Origin: Pseudomonadota bacterium | GTDB lineage: Bacteria > SZUA-182 > DTGQ01 | Direction: 5' to 3' | Assembly (NCBI GenBank): GCA_030605265.1 | Contig: JAUWIR010000027.1 | Location: 1-15,907, forward strand | Length of the DNA: 15,907 nt | Part shown: positions 6,501 through 14,744 of the stretch, in pieces | How positions within the stretch are numbered: the first letter of the stretch is position 1 | Layout: every line of letters begins with the position of its first letter | The notes under the pieces: generated by a model | The model's database searches: none | What the model saw: only the letters and a program-made list of their open reading frames with translations | Told to the model about the DNA's origin: nothing | Program-made: the position numbers and the translations under genes

Positions 6501-7438
6501 TGATGAAAAAAAGGGGTCAGGCAGTAGATTCAGAGATTTTTAAAGATCCTCAATGGAGTAAACAGATTGATGATCCCATGCTTGAGACCCAAGTTGATGA
6601 AATAATTGATTGGGCGGAGAGGCAAAAAGAGGAACTACAGTTAGAACTTGAGGATAGAATTGTTCGCCTTGAAAAGGGAGGAGAACTGCCACCAGGTGTT
6701 ATTAAGATGGTAAAAGTTTATATTGCCATAAAGAGAAAGGTGGCAGTTGGTGATAAAATGGCCGGTCGCCATGGGAATAAAGGGGTCATATCAAAGATAC
6801 TTCCTGAAGAGGATCTGCCTTTTTTACCTGATGGCACACCCGTAGATATAGTGTTAAATCCACTGGGAGTTCCTTCTAGAATGAATGTTGGGCAGATTTT
6901 GGAAACTCATCTGGGGTGGGCTGCAAAAGCCCTTGGGATACACATTGCCACTCCGGTATTTGATGGCGCATCCGAGGCGGAAATTAGGGCTGAATTAGTA
7001 AGGGCCGGATTGCCCGAGAGTGGTAAAATTCAATTACGAGATGGGAAAACAGGTGATTCTTTTCGGCAAGAAATAACAGTCGGGTATATTTATATTTTGA
7101 AATTGGCCCATTTAGTTGATGATAAAATTCACGCCAGGTCTATTGGTCCCTATTCGTTAGTAACACAACAACCGCTGGGGGGAAAGGCTCAATTCGGAGG
7201 GCAACGATTTGGTGAAATGGAAGTTTGGGCGCTTGAAGCTTATGGTGCAGCCTATACCCTGCAAGAAGTTTTAACTGTAAAATCAGATGATGTAACCGGG
7301 AGAACCGATGCCTATGAGGCCATTGTTAAAGGAGAAAATTTAATAGAACCGGGTATCCCTGAATCCTTTAATGTATTAGTAAAAGAGTTACAGAGTCTGT
7401 GTTTGGATGTTGAATTAGCTAAAAATTCTAATAAATAG
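3542..7438 (+). CDS. rpoB: DNA-directed RNA polymerase subunit beta
   Basis: The beta subunit forms half of the polymerase active centre. From ATG 3542 it has 1298 residues; ATG 3530 would add four. I prefer 3542 because GGGGA (3532-3536) is a usable Shine-Dalgarno for it, while 3530 has none. The rifampicin-pocket region (about 516-545) has wild-type-like residues at all classical resistance positions: Gln522, Asp525, His535, Arg538 and Ser540 (E. coli 513, 516, 526, 529, 531). GDKMAGRHGNKG (1070-1081) holds the two active-site lysines 1072 and 1080. Two Proteobacteria-type inserts are present. One is near 235-365, containing two repeated modules of about 48 residues. The other is near 948-1045, rich in charged helix. 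The C-terminal clamp motif GEMEVWALEAYGAAYTLQE is intact. Confidence 0.98.
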   Translation: MENRFRPLKRERKSFANIPQIMEVPHLIEIQKKSYEEFLQANVAPEARKDEGLQGVFTSVFPITDFGENCSLEFVSYGLGEAKYSVKECRQRGMTHAAALKVVVRLIVWQKNKEKETKSIRDIKEQEIYLGEIPLMTVNGTFIVNGTERTIVSQMHRSPGIFFSHDKGKTYSSQKILYVARVIPYRGSWIEFEICTKDVLYLRIDRRRKLLATVLLRALGYRSDEEILQLFYLRENVILKEGKWYKVLDPEVHVGERVTEDIIDPGLGQILLKSGNKINKTILKRMEESGINLLPTTKEHLVGRCVSQDIIDTESGEILLECNHAITEEKLTEFHENNISPIELLVIEDSGVGNSLRDTLEKDTIKTQEDALLEIYKRMRPGDPPTVESARVLFHGLFYDPKRYDLSKVGRLILNRRLGLNIAFDNRLLQREDFIAVIRYLLELTNGIGFVDDIDHLGNRRVRAVGELLENQFRVGLVRMERAIKERMSIQDMETVMPHDIVNSKPVSAVIKEFFGSSQLSQFLDQTNPLSELTHKRRLSALGPGSLSRERAGFEVRDVHPTHYGRICPIETPEGPNIGLIASLSTYARVNDYGFIETPYRKVEAGRVTKEIEYLTASQEEKVAIAQANAKLDDQGRFIDPRIAARSGGDPRKLAPDQIDYMDVSPKQLVSVSASLIPFLEHDDANRALMGSNMQRQAVPLLRAQAPLVGTGMEAVVARDSGAGLLNKRDGIVGQVDANKIIVCADAEEDSSEQPLIDVYELMKFKRSNQNTCYNQKAMVRPGQVVKKGDMIADSSATDMGELALGQNVLVAFMPWGGYNFEDAILLSERVVKDDLFTSIHIEEFEIEARDTKLGREEITRDIPNVGEDTLRNLDECGIIRIGAEIKPGDVLVGKVTPKGETQLTPEEKLLRAIFGEKAADVRDASLIAPPGVEGIVVDVKVLSRKGIEKDKRTTDIEEYEIGKLRKDYEDENRIVEESKRKRILELMKKRGQAVDSEIFKDPQWSKQIDDPMLETQVDEIIDWAERQKEELQLELEDRIVRLEKGGELPPGVIKMVKVYIAIKRKVAVGDKMAGRHGNKGVISKILPEEDLPFLPDGTPVDIVLNPLGVPSRMNVGQILETHLGWAAKALGIHIATPVFDGASEAEIRAELVRAGLPESGKIQLRDGKTGDSFRQEITVGYIYILKLAHLVDDKIHARSIGPYSLVTQQPLGGKAQFGGQRFGEMEVWALEAYGAAYTLQEVLTVKSDDVTGRTDAYEAIVKGENLIEPGIPESFNVLVKELQSLCLDVELAKNSNK

Positions 7439-7468
7439 TTGTATTTTTTTATAAAATAATTAAATATA

Positions 7469-7489
7469 TTAAGGAGGGTAACTCCTTGA
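7469..7489 (+). promoter_or_regulatory. Hairpin enclosing the rpoC Shine-Dalgarno and start codon
   Basis: AAGGAG (7471-7476) pairs perfectly with CTCCTT (7482-7487) across the five-base loop GGTAA. T7470-G7488 (wobble) and T7469-A7489 extend this to eight pairs. The 5' arm is the Shine-Dalgarno and the 3' arm contains the whole TTG start (7486-7488). Folded, the start site would be hidden from ribosomes unless translation arriving from rpoB opens it. The pairing is seen directly; a control role is inferred. Confidence 0.55.
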
Positions 7490-10400
7490 GGACTTTTAGA
7501 AGTTTAACTGATAGGAAGTCAGATCGAGTAGATTTTGATTTTATTAAAATCGGAATTGCCTCGCCCGAAAAAATTAGATCTTGGTCTTTTGGAGAAGTAA
7601 AGAAGCCGGAGACTATCAATTACCGTACTTTTAAACCTGAAAAAGACGGGTTATTTTGTGCAAAAATATTTGGCCCAACTAAGGATTGGGAGTGTAATTG
7701 CGGAAAATACAAACGAATGAAACACAGGGGAGTGGTTTGTGATAAATGTGGAGTCGAAGTAATTCAATCTAAAGTACGTCGCGAACGTTTAGGACATATT
7801 GAGCTTGCTTGTCCCGTATCTCATGTTTGGTTTTTTAAGGGATTACCAAGTAGAATTGGTCATCTCCTTGATATGACCCTTAGGGAATTAGAAAAGATAT
7901 TATATTTTGAAGCTCATGTGGTTATCGATCCGGGTGATACACAGTTTCGTTCGCAGGAGTTATTAACTGAAGAAAAATATCGTCGTTGTTTGGAAGAATA
8001 TGGTGATAAAATTACTATTGGTATGGGAGCAGAGGCGATAAAAGAGTTATTAAAGAGAATTGAACTTCAAAAGCTGGCAGTTGATTTACGAGAAGAGATG
8101 AAGACCACCAGTTCTGCGCAACAACAGAAGAAGGTGGCTAAACGGCTTAAAGTAGTCGAGTCTTTTCTCCATTCGGGGAATAAACCTGAGTGGATGATAT
8201 TAGACGTTTTGCCGGTAATTCCACCGGAGTTAAGACCTTTAGTCCCTTTAGATGGAGGCAGATTTGCCACATCTGATTTAAATGATCTTTATCGAAGGGT
8301 AATTAATCGAAATAATCGACTGAAACGACTTCAGGAACTTCGAGCGCCGGATGTAATTATTCGTAATGAGAAGAGGATGCTGCAGGAGGCGGTCGATGCA
8401 CTCTTTGACAATGGAAGACGGGGGAGAGTTTTACGAGGACCCAATAATCGACCCTTAAAATCCTTAAGTGATATGTTAAAAGGGAAACAGGGTCGATTCC
8501 GGCAAAACCTTCTTGGGAAACGTGTCGATTATTCAGGCCGATCAGTTATTGTTGTTGAACCTAATTTAAAACTGAATCAATGTGGATTGCCAAAGAAAAT
8601 GGCCTTAGAGCTTTTTAAACCTTTTATTTATAATCGGTTGGAAGAGAAGGGCTATGTGACTACCATAAAAAGTGCTAAAAAAATGGTGGAAAAGGAAAGG
8701 GATGAAGTATGGGAAATCCTTGAGGAGGTAGTCACCGAGCACCCGGTTCTGTTGAATAGGGCCCCTACTTTGCACCGATTGGGCATACAGGCCTTTGAGC
8801 CCTTACTAGTGGAGGGAAAGGCCATAAGAATCCATCCTTTAGTTTGTGCTGCTTTTAATGCGGATTTTGATGGAGACCAAATGGCCGTACATATCCCTCT
8901 CTCCATAGAAGCTCAAATGGAAGCACGATTATTGATGATGTCTACGAATAATATTTTATCTCCCGCCAATGGCGATCCTTTAGCCGTACCTACCCAGGAT
9001 ATTGTTCTTGGGTGTTACTATTTAACCAAAGCAAGCAAAATTTCTCCAAAAGAGCCAAAACTTTTTTCCAATAAAGATGAAGTATTAATTGCTTATGAAT
9101 GCGGGCAACTTGACTTGCAAGAGATAATTAGAGTACGCATAGATAAAAAGATAGTTACCACCACGGTTGGCAGAGTTATTTTTAATGAAGTCCTTCCTCC
9201 TGAACTGCCCTTTGTTAATAAGGTGTTAAATAAGAAGGAACTTAGTCGTCTTGTGGCTCTTGCCGTACAAAATTGCGGACGCGATCAAGTTTTATGTCTT
9301 CTTGATGATTTAAAGGATTTAGGCTTCCGGTATGCAACAATTGCCGGAGTATCAATTTCCATAGATGATATGAAGATTCCTTCTCGGAAGAATGAAGTAA
9401 TAGGGAAAGCTGAAAAGGAAGTAATTGAGGTGGAGCAACAATATCTGGATGGAATTATTACTGATGGAGAACGGTATAACAAGGTAGTGGATATTTGGTC
9501 CAGGGTTACTGAACAGGTATCTGATGAAATGTTTACAGAGTTGGAACGTGAGGATATTACTATAAGGACAGATATAGAAAAGGATGAATTTAATCCTATT
9601 TATATGATGGCCGATTCAGGGGCTCGAGGAAGCAAACAGCAGATTCGACAATTAGCCGGGATGCGAGGATTAATGGCGAAACCCTCAGGAGAGATTATCG
9701 AAACCCCAATTACGGCTAATTTCCGTGAGGGACTCACGGTTTTACAATACTTTATTTCTACTCATGGAGCTCGCAAAGGGTTAGCTGACACGGCCTTAAA
9801 AACGGCAGATTCAGGATATCTCACCAGAAGATTGGTAGATGTTGCCCAAGATGTAATAATCACCATAGATGACTGTAAAACTATCGATGGAATTACCGTT
9901 ACACCCATTGTAGAGGGAGGAGAATTAATCGCTTCATTGAGGGACCGTATTTTGGGGAGGGTTGCTCTCGAAGAAATTCGTGATCCTATTAATAATGAAC
10001 TTTTATTAGGTGATAATGAAGAAATAGATGAAGCAATAGCAGCGGCAATTGAAAACGCAGGAATTAAAAAAGTTAAAATTCGCTCTGTATTGACTTGTGA
10101 AGCAAAACGTGGCGTATGTGCCAAATGTTACGGAAGAAATTTATCAACAGGAAACTTAATCGAATTAGGTGAAGCCGTAGGCGTTATTGCCGCTCAATCA
10201 ATTGGTGAACCGGGGACTCAGTTGACCATGAGGACCTTCCACATTGGAGGGACCGCCAGTAGGATAGTTGAGCAAACGACCTTAAAAGCCAAGTATAGCG
10301 GGATCATTAAATTTCATATAATTAATACGGTAAAAAACAAAGAAGGTTATCTTGTTGTTATGAAACGGAATGGCAGTATAGGTGTTCAGGATGAAACCGG

Positions 10401-11622
10401 AAGAGAAAAAGAAAGGTATCCGGTAGTTTATGGCGCCACCTTAAAAGTAATTGAAGGACAAAGAGTTGATAATGAGCAAATTTTGGTAGAATGGGACCCC
10501 TATACCATTCCGATATTAACTGAGGTAGAAGGGAAGCTATCTTATCGTGACGTTATGGAAGGCACAACCATGTCTGAGGAGGTTGATGAAGTAACCGGGC
10601 TTTCTCAAAAAGTAATCATTGATCATCAGGACGAAAATCGTCAGCCCAGGGTACAGATAAAAGATGAGGAAAATAATAAAGTACTTATGACCTACCTCTT
10701 ACCTGCCCAGGCCCATCTGGTAGCCCAAGATGCTGCCAAAGTATATCCCGGGGATTTGATAGCAAAAATTCCAAGGGAAACCACCAAAACCAAGGACATT
10801 ACCGGTGGATTACCCAGAGTTGCGGAATTATTTGAGGCTCGTAAACCGAAAGAGCACGCAACTATTGCTGAAATCGATGGAGAAGTTCGTTTGGGTGGTG
10901 TAGTAAAGGGAATGAGAAAGGTTTATGTAAAGAATGACTTGGGATTCGAAGAAGAGTATCTGGTCCCAAGGGGAAAACACATAAACGTTCATGATGGTGA
11001 CAGGGTCAGGGCCGGAGAACCTTTGATGGATGGATCTCCTAATCCTCATGATATTTTGAGGGTCCTTGGAGATAAAGAGTTGCAACAGTATCTGGTGAAT
11101 GAGGTCCAAGAGGTATACCGCTTACAAGGTGTTACTATCAATGATAAACATATAGAAGTGATCGTTAGACAGATGCTCAGATGGGTAAAGATAGAGGATG
11201 TTGGGGATAGTAATTTCATTGTGGGAGAGCAAGTAGATCGTTTTCGGTTTTTAGTGGAAAATGAAAGAGTTAAAAAAGAAAGCTTGCGTCCGAGCACAGG
11301 AAAGCCTTTACTTCTCGGCATTACTAAAGCCTCCTTAAGCACGGAGAGTTTTATTTCAGCTGCCTCATTTCAGGAGATGACTCGAGTGCTTACTGAGGCA
11401 AGTGTTTGTGGAAAAGTAGATGAATTAAAAGGTCTTAAAGAAAATGTTATTGTAGGCAGATTAATACCTGCCGGCACGGGTTTAAGCAAGTATCGTAATG
11501 TCTCTATTTTTACTGATAATGAAGAAGAAGGGGAAGAAAAAGAGCAGCAAGAATCTGAAAAAATGGAAATTCCCCAGGCAGAGGGTGAATTAGAAGAGAA
11601 AAAAATATTGACAACAGGATAA
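7486..11622 (+). CDS. rpoC: DNA-directed RNA polymerase subunit beta'
   Basis: Beta' carries the catalytic magnesium site. The 1378 residues start at TTG 7486 after a near-perfect AAGGAGGG site. The N-terminal zinc finger has Cys70, Cys72, Cys85 and Cys88. The catalytic motif NADFDGD is at 458-464, so the Mg-binding aspartates are 460, 462 and 464, numbered as in E. coli. The bridge helix begins GARKGLADTALKTADSGYL at 761. The second zinc site has Cys797, Cys871, Cys878 and Cys881. The trigger loop is split: MRTFHIGG at 915-922 and TGGLPRVAELFEARKP from 1106, with an insert of about 180 residues between, like the SI3 insert of Proteobacteria. The last 34 residues form a Glu-rich tail (13 Glu) of low complexity. 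It lies 47 bases after rpoB. Confidence 0.98.
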   Translation: MRTFRSLTDRKSDRVDFDFIKIGIASPEKIRSWSFGEVKKPETINYRTFKPEKDGLFCAKIFGPTKDWECNCGKYKRMKHRGVVCDKCGVEVIQSKVRRERLGHIELACPVSHVWFFKGLPSRIGHLLDMTLRELEKILYFEAHVVIDPGDTQFRSQELLTEEKYRRCLEEYGDKITIGMGAEAIKELLKRIELQKLAVDLREEMKTTSSAQQQKKVAKRLKVVESFLHSGNKPEWMILDVLPVIPPELRPLVPLDGGRFATSDLNDLYRRVINRNNRLKRLQELRAPDVIIRNEKRMLQEAVDALFDNGRRGRVLRGPNNRPLKSLSDMLKGKQGRFRQNLLGKRVDYSGRSVIVVEPNLKLNQCGLPKKMALELFKPFIYNRLEEKGYVTTIKSAKKMVEKERDEVWEILEEVVTEHPVLLNRAPTLHRLGIQAFEPLLVEGKAIRIHPLVCAAFNADFDGDQMAVHIPLSIEAQMEARLLMMSTNNILSPANGDPLAVPTQDIVLGCYYLTKASKISPKEPKLFSNKDEVLIAYECGQLDLQEIIRVRIDKKIVTTTVGRVIFNEVLPPELPFVNKVLNKKELSRLVALAVQNCGRDQVLCLLDDLKDLGFRYATIAGVSISIDDMKIPSRKNEVIGKAEKEVIEVEQQYLDGIITDGERYNKVVDIWSRVTEQVSDEMFTELEREDITIRTDIEKDEFNPIYMMADSGARGSKQQIRQLAGMRGLMAKPSGEIIETPITANFREGLTVLQYFISTHGARKGLADTALKTADSGYLTRRLVDVAQDVIITIDDCKTIDGITVTPIVEGGELIASLRDRILGRVALEEIRDPINNELLLGDNEEIDEAIAAAIENAGIKKVKIRSVLTCEAKRGVCAKCYGRNLSTGNLIELGEAVGVIAAQSIGEPGTQLTMRTFHIGGTASRIVEQTTLKAKYSGIIKFHIINTVKNKEGYLVVMKRNGSIGVQDETGREKERYPVVYGATLKVIEGQRVDNEQILVEWDPYTIPILTEVEGKLSYRDVMEGTTMSEEVDEVTGLSQKVIIDHQDENRQPRVQIKDEENNKVLMTYLLPAQAHLVAQDAAKVYPGDLIAKIPRETTKTKDITGGLPRVAELFEARKPKEHATIAEIDGEVRLGGVVKGMRKVYVKNDLGFEEEYLVPRGKHINVHDGDRVRAGEPLMDGSPNPHDILRVLGDKELQQYLVNEVQEVYRLQGVTINDKHIEVIVRQMLRWVKIEDVGDSNFIVGEQVDRFRFLVENERVKKESLRPSTGKPLLLGITKASLSTESFISAASFQEMTRVLTEASVCGKVDELKGLKENVIVGRLIPAGTGLSKYRNVSIFTDNEEEGEEKEQQESEKMEIPQAEGELEEKKILTTG

Positions 11623-11637
11623 AGTTGACGGTATACT
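11608..11637 (+). promoter_or_regulatory. Predicted sigma70-type promoter for the rpsL-rpsG-fusA-tuf group
   Basis: A perfect TTGACA -35 box (11608-11613) lies exactly on the Leu-Thr codons of the rpoC tail. After an 18-base spacer comes TATACT (11632-11637), a -10 box with one mismatch. Transcription would start near 11644, about 40 bases before the rpsL ATG. A second, weaker pair (TTGACG 11625-11630 and TTATAT 11648-11653, spacer 17) overlaps it. No terminator is seen between rpoC and rpsL, so read-through from upstream probably adds to this promoter. Confidence 0.6.
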
Positions 11638-11683
11638 TATGGTTCTTTTATATCGTATAAATCAGTAAAGAGGAATAAAAAGA

Positions 11684-12055
11684 ATGCCCACAATTAATCA
11701 ACTGGTTAGAAAAGGAAGAAAAAAGGTACTAAAGAAAAAAGCAGCGCCCGCTATGGAGTCATGTCCTCAGAAACGGGGAGTTTGCCTGAGGGTGTATACT
11801 GTAACTCCTAAAAAGCCAAATTCGGCATTACGTAAGGTTGCCAGGGTGAGATTGACCACTGGTAAGGAAGTTACGGGATATATTCCGGGAATTGGGCATA
11901 ATCTTCAGGAACACTCGATTATATTACTTAGAGGAGGAAGGGTAAAGGATCTTCCAGGTGTTCGTTATCATATAGTGCGCGGGACTTTGGACACAGTTGG
12001 TGTTCAGGATAGGAAAAAAAGTCGTTCCAAATACGGAGCAAAGACACCGAAATAA
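11684..12055 (+). CDS. rpsL: 30S ribosomal protein S12
   Basis: uS12 lies at the decoding centre of the small subunit and controls accuracy; changes in it give streptomycin resistance. The 123 residues are the usual short form. TPKKPNSALRK (41-51) has Lys43 and RVKDLPGVRYH (86-96) has Lys88, Asp89 and Pro91, all as in streptomycin-sensitive strains. Asp89 is the residue methylthiolated in E. coli. The basic N-terminal tail (RKGRKKVLKKKA) and the ending RSKYGAKTPK fit the family. The Shine-Dalgarno GAGGAA lies about seven bases before the ATG. It heads the str group and is followed after nine bases by rpsG. Confidence 0.98.
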   Translation: MPTINQLVRKGRKKVLKKKAAPAMESCPQKRGVCLRVYTVTPKKPNSALRKVARVRLTTGKEVTGYIPGIGHNLQEHSIILLRGGRVKDLPGVRYHIVRGTLDTVGVQDRKKSRSKYGAKTPK

Positions 12056-12064
12056 GGAGTTTTT

Positions 12065-12535
12065 ATGCCAAGACGAGGGACCATATCTAAGCGGGAAGCC
12101 ATGCCGGATATGCTATATAATGATTTATTGGTGAGTAAGTTTATTAATTTTATTATGCGTGACGGGAAAAAAAGTTCGTCTGAAAAAATTTTTTACAAGG
12201 CGATGGACATCATTAAAAATAAGACTAAAGAGGATCCCCTGGAGATATTTAAAAAAGCTTTGAATAATGTAAAACCTGTAATAGAGGTAAAATCAAGAAG
12301 AGTTGGAGGTTCTACTTACCAAGTTCCTGTAGAAATTCGGTCTGATAGGCGGATTACTTTGGCTATTCGGTGGATAGTTGATTTTACTAAAAAACGCAGG
12401 ACAAGAAATATGCAAGAAGCTTTAGCAGCGGAATTGCTGGATGCAGCAAGTGGAAAAGGATCCTCTATGAAGAAAAAAGAAGACACCCATAAAATGGCAG
12501 ATGCTAATAAAGCCTTTGCCCATTATAAGTGGTAA
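12065..12535 (+). CDS. rpsG: 30S ribosomal protein S7
   Basis: uS7 starts assembly of the 30S head by binding the 3' domain of 16S rRNA and lines the E-site. The 156 residues show the start MPRRGTISKR, the central KPVIEVKSRRVGGSTYQVPVE (about 76-96, beta-hairpin and rRNA contact), RWIVDFTKKR and the normal ending AFAHYKW. The Shine-Dalgarno AAGGAG (12054-12059) overlaps the rpsL TAA stop, five bases before the ATG, so S12 and S7 are probably coupled. In E. coli S7 represses its own operon through a long rpsL-rpsG spacer. Here the spacer is nine bases, too short for that structure. Confidence 0.98.
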   Translation: MPRRGTISKREAMPDMLYNDLLVSKFINFIMRDGKKSSSEKIFYKAMDIIKNKTKEDPLEIFKKALNNVKPVIEVKSRRVGGSTYQVPVEIRSDRRITLAIRWIVDFTKKRRTRNMQEALAAELLDAASGKGSSMKKKEDTHKMADANKAFAHYKW

Positions 12536-12556
12536 TAAGATGTGGTTATATTCGAT

Positions 12557-12561
12557 GGGAG
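12557..12561 (+). promoter_or_regulatory. Shine-Dalgarno for the TTG start of fusA
   Basis: GGGAG lies ten bases before TTG 12572. The ATG at 12555 is in another frame, and the next in-frame ATG (Met16) would remove the residues before the conserved P-loop start. The family start MAKKLPFEKIRN therefore supports the TTG. Confidence 0.7.
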
Positions 12562-12571
12562 CTGAAGCAGA

Positions 12572-14656
12572 TTGGCTAAGAAATTACCTTTTGAGAAGAT
12601 ACGGAATTTAGGGATAATGGCTCATATTGATGCCGGGAAGACAACGACAACGGAACGGATTTTATATTATACCGGGATTACTTATAAAATTGGGGAAGTT
12701 GATGAAGGTTCCACAGAAATGGATTGGATGGAACAAGAGAAGGAAAGGGGAATTACTATTACTTCTGCAGCAACAACATGTTTTTGGAAAAATTATCGAA
12801 TTAATATTATTGATACACCAGGGCATGTTGATTTCACTGCGGAAGTTGAGCGTTGTTTGCGGATTTTAGATGGAGCAATCATTATTTTATGTGGGGTCAG
12901 TGGGGTACAACCACAAACAGAAACAGTTTGGCATCAAGCTGATCATTATGAGATTCCAAGGATTATTTTTATTAATAAAATGGACCGCATTGGGGCTAAT
13001 TTTTTTTCCAGCGCTTCATCAATTAAAGAACGATTCCACGCTGAACCCCTTTTACTCCAAATCCCTATGGGGAGTGAGAGTGATTTTCAAGGAGTGGTCG
13101 ATTTAGTCAAGATGAAGGCGATTATTTATAATACTGATGAGTTAGGTGCAACTTTTTGCGAAAATGAAATTCCTGCGAAGTTACAAAAAATCGCACAGGA
13201 GTATCGCAATATATTAGTTGAAACAGTTGCTGAACAACGAGAAGATTTGACTGAGAAATATTTAGAAAATGGAGATTTAACAGAAAAAGAAATTCAAGAA
13301 GGAATAAGGGAAGCCACCTTAAACCTCTCTTTAGTCCCTGTATTATGCGGGGCAGCTTTTAAAAATAAAGGTGTTCAGGGGTTGCTTGATGCGGTAGTGA
13401 ATTATCTCCCGTCACCTACGGATGTTCCTCCTGTTGAGGGAATAAACCCCATCACGGGAAAAAAAGAAATTCGAAAAGCAGATGAAAAATTGTCCCTTTC
13501 AGCCCTGGCTTTTAAGATATGGAATGATCCTTTTTTAGGACAGTTGACTTTCATCCGGCTATATTCAGGTAAATTAAGTGTAGGATCACATATTTACAAT
13601 GCAAACAAGGATTGCCGAGAGCGGGTCAATCGATTATTGCAGGTGCATGCCAATAAGTGGGAGGATATAACAGAAGTATCTGCAGGAGATATTGTTGCTG
13701 TTGTAGGTCTAAAAAAGACAACTACGGGAGATACACTTTGCATAGAGAAAGATCCTATTATTTTAGAAAAAATGGATTTCCCTGAACCTGTTATTTATGT
13801 TGCCATAGAACCAAAAACGAAGGCGGATCAAGATAAATTAAGCTCAACACTCTATAAATTAACCCAAGAAGATCCAACTTTTAAATTTAATGTTAATAAT
13901 GAGACAGGACAAACGATTATATCAGGTATGGGAGAATTACACCTTGAGATTTTAACAGAGCGAATGCTCAGGGAGTTTAACGTCCGGGCAAATATAGGTA
14001 AACCACAGGTAGCCTATAAAGAAACCATTACGCAACAAAGTAATGGAGAAGCAAAATTTATGCGTCAGACAGGCGGGCATGGGCAATACGGACATGTTAA
14101 ATTACTCCTTCAGCCTGCTGAACGAGGAGAAGGATTTATTTTTGAAAATCTTTGCCATGAAGAGATAATTCCAAAAGAGTATATACCCGCAATTGAACAG
14201 GGTATTGTTCAGGCTATGGAAACAGGTATTCTCGCAGGATACCCTGTGACAGACCTCAAGGTTATTGTGAAGGATGGTTCTTATCATGAGGTGGATTCTT
14301 CTGATATTGCCTTTCGAATTGCAGCAGTGATGGCTTTTCAGGATGGAGTAAAAAAAGCTAAAGCAATTTTACTTGAACCTATAATGGATGTAGAAATAAT
14401 ATTACCGGAAGAATATATGGGAGATGTAATTGGCGATGTTAATTCGCGAAGGGGAAGAATCGGAAACTTACGGTCAAAGACTGGTATGCAAATAGTACAA
14501 GCTAAAATTCCTCTAGCAGAGATGTTTGGCTATACGACAAGTTTACGATCAATAACACAAGGAAGAGGTCGATTCACTATGCAGTATAGCAAATATAACG
14601 ATGTTCCGGTTCAAATAACTGAAAAAATAGTGGCCAAAATTTATGGGTATCAATGA
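12572..14656 (+). CDS. fusA: Elongation factor G
   Basis: EF-G is the GTPase that moves tRNAs and mRNA after peptide-bond formation and, with RRF, splits spent ribosomes. The 694 residues include the P-loop AHIDAGKT (17-24), switch I with GITITSAAT (60-68), DTPGHVDF with catalytic His85 (81-88) and NKMD (135-138). CGAAFKNKG is the fifth GTPase motif. Domain II begins near 295. Domain III has GMGELHLEIL. Domain IV includes RQTGGHGQYGHV and the tip loop DGSYHEVDSSD that enters the A-site. Domain V has LPEEYMGDVIGDVNSRRGRIG. All parts are present, so this is a normal translocase rather than a tetracycline-protection relative. It starts with TTG, 36 bases after rpsG. Codon use is AT-rich with mostly ATT for Ile, unlike the next gene. 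Confidence 0.98.
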   Translation: MAKKLPFEKIRNLGIMAHIDAGKTTTTERILYYTGITYKIGEVDEGSTEMDWMEQEKERGITITSAATTCFWKNYRINIIDTPGHVDFTAEVERCLRILDGAIIILCGVSGVQPQTETVWHQADHYEIPRIIFINKMDRIGANFFSSASSIKERFHAEPLLLQIPMGSESDFQGVVDLVKMKAIIYNTDELGATFCENEIPAKLQKIAQEYRNILVETVAEQREDLTEKYLENGDLTEKEIQEGIREATLNLSLVPVLCGAAFKNKGVQGLLDAVVNYLPSPTDVPPVEGINPITGKKEIRKADEKLSLSALAFKIWNDPFLGQLTFIRLYSGKLSVGSHIYNANKDCRERVNRLLQVHANKWEDITEVSAGDIVAVVGLKKTTTGDTLCIEKDPIILEKMDFPEPVIYVAIEPKTKADQDKLSSTLYKLTQEDPTFKFNVNNETGQTIISGMGELHLEILTERMLREFNVRANIGKPQVAYKETITQQSNGEAKFMRQTGGHGQYGHVKLLLQPAERGEGFIFENLCHEEIIPKEYIPAIEQGIVQAMETGILAGYPVTDLKVIVKDGSYHEVDSSDIAFRIAAVMAFQDGVKKAKAILLEPIMDVEIILPEEYMGDVIGDVNSRRGRIGNLRSKTGMQIVQAKIPLAEMFGYTTSLRSITQGRGRFTMQYSKYNDVPVQITEKIVAKIYGYQ

Positions 14657-14729
14657 TTTAATTGTATGTTTATCAATAGGAAAATAATTATATAGCCTGA
14701 AATTGAATAAAAAAAAAGTAGAAAAAATT

Positions 14730-14736
14730 GGGAGGT
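14730..14736 (+). promoter_or_regulatory. Shine-Dalgarno of the second tuf gene
   Basis: GGGAGGT is a strong site eight bases before ATG 14745. The 88-base fusA-tuf spacer before it is very AT-rich and holds no terminator. No convincing promoter is seen in it. Confidence 0.8.
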
Positions 14737-14744
14737 AGTAATAA

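Noticed and set aside
14662..14690. Possible tuf promoter, TTGTAT and TAATTA with 17-base spacer
   Set aside because: Both boxes are poor matches in a very AT-rich spacer, where such pairs occur by chance.
14666..14695. Nine-codon leader ORF (ATG to TAG) between fusA and tuf
   Set aside because: It has no Shine-Dalgarno, no conserved feature, and such short frames are expected by chance in an 88-base AT-rich spacer.
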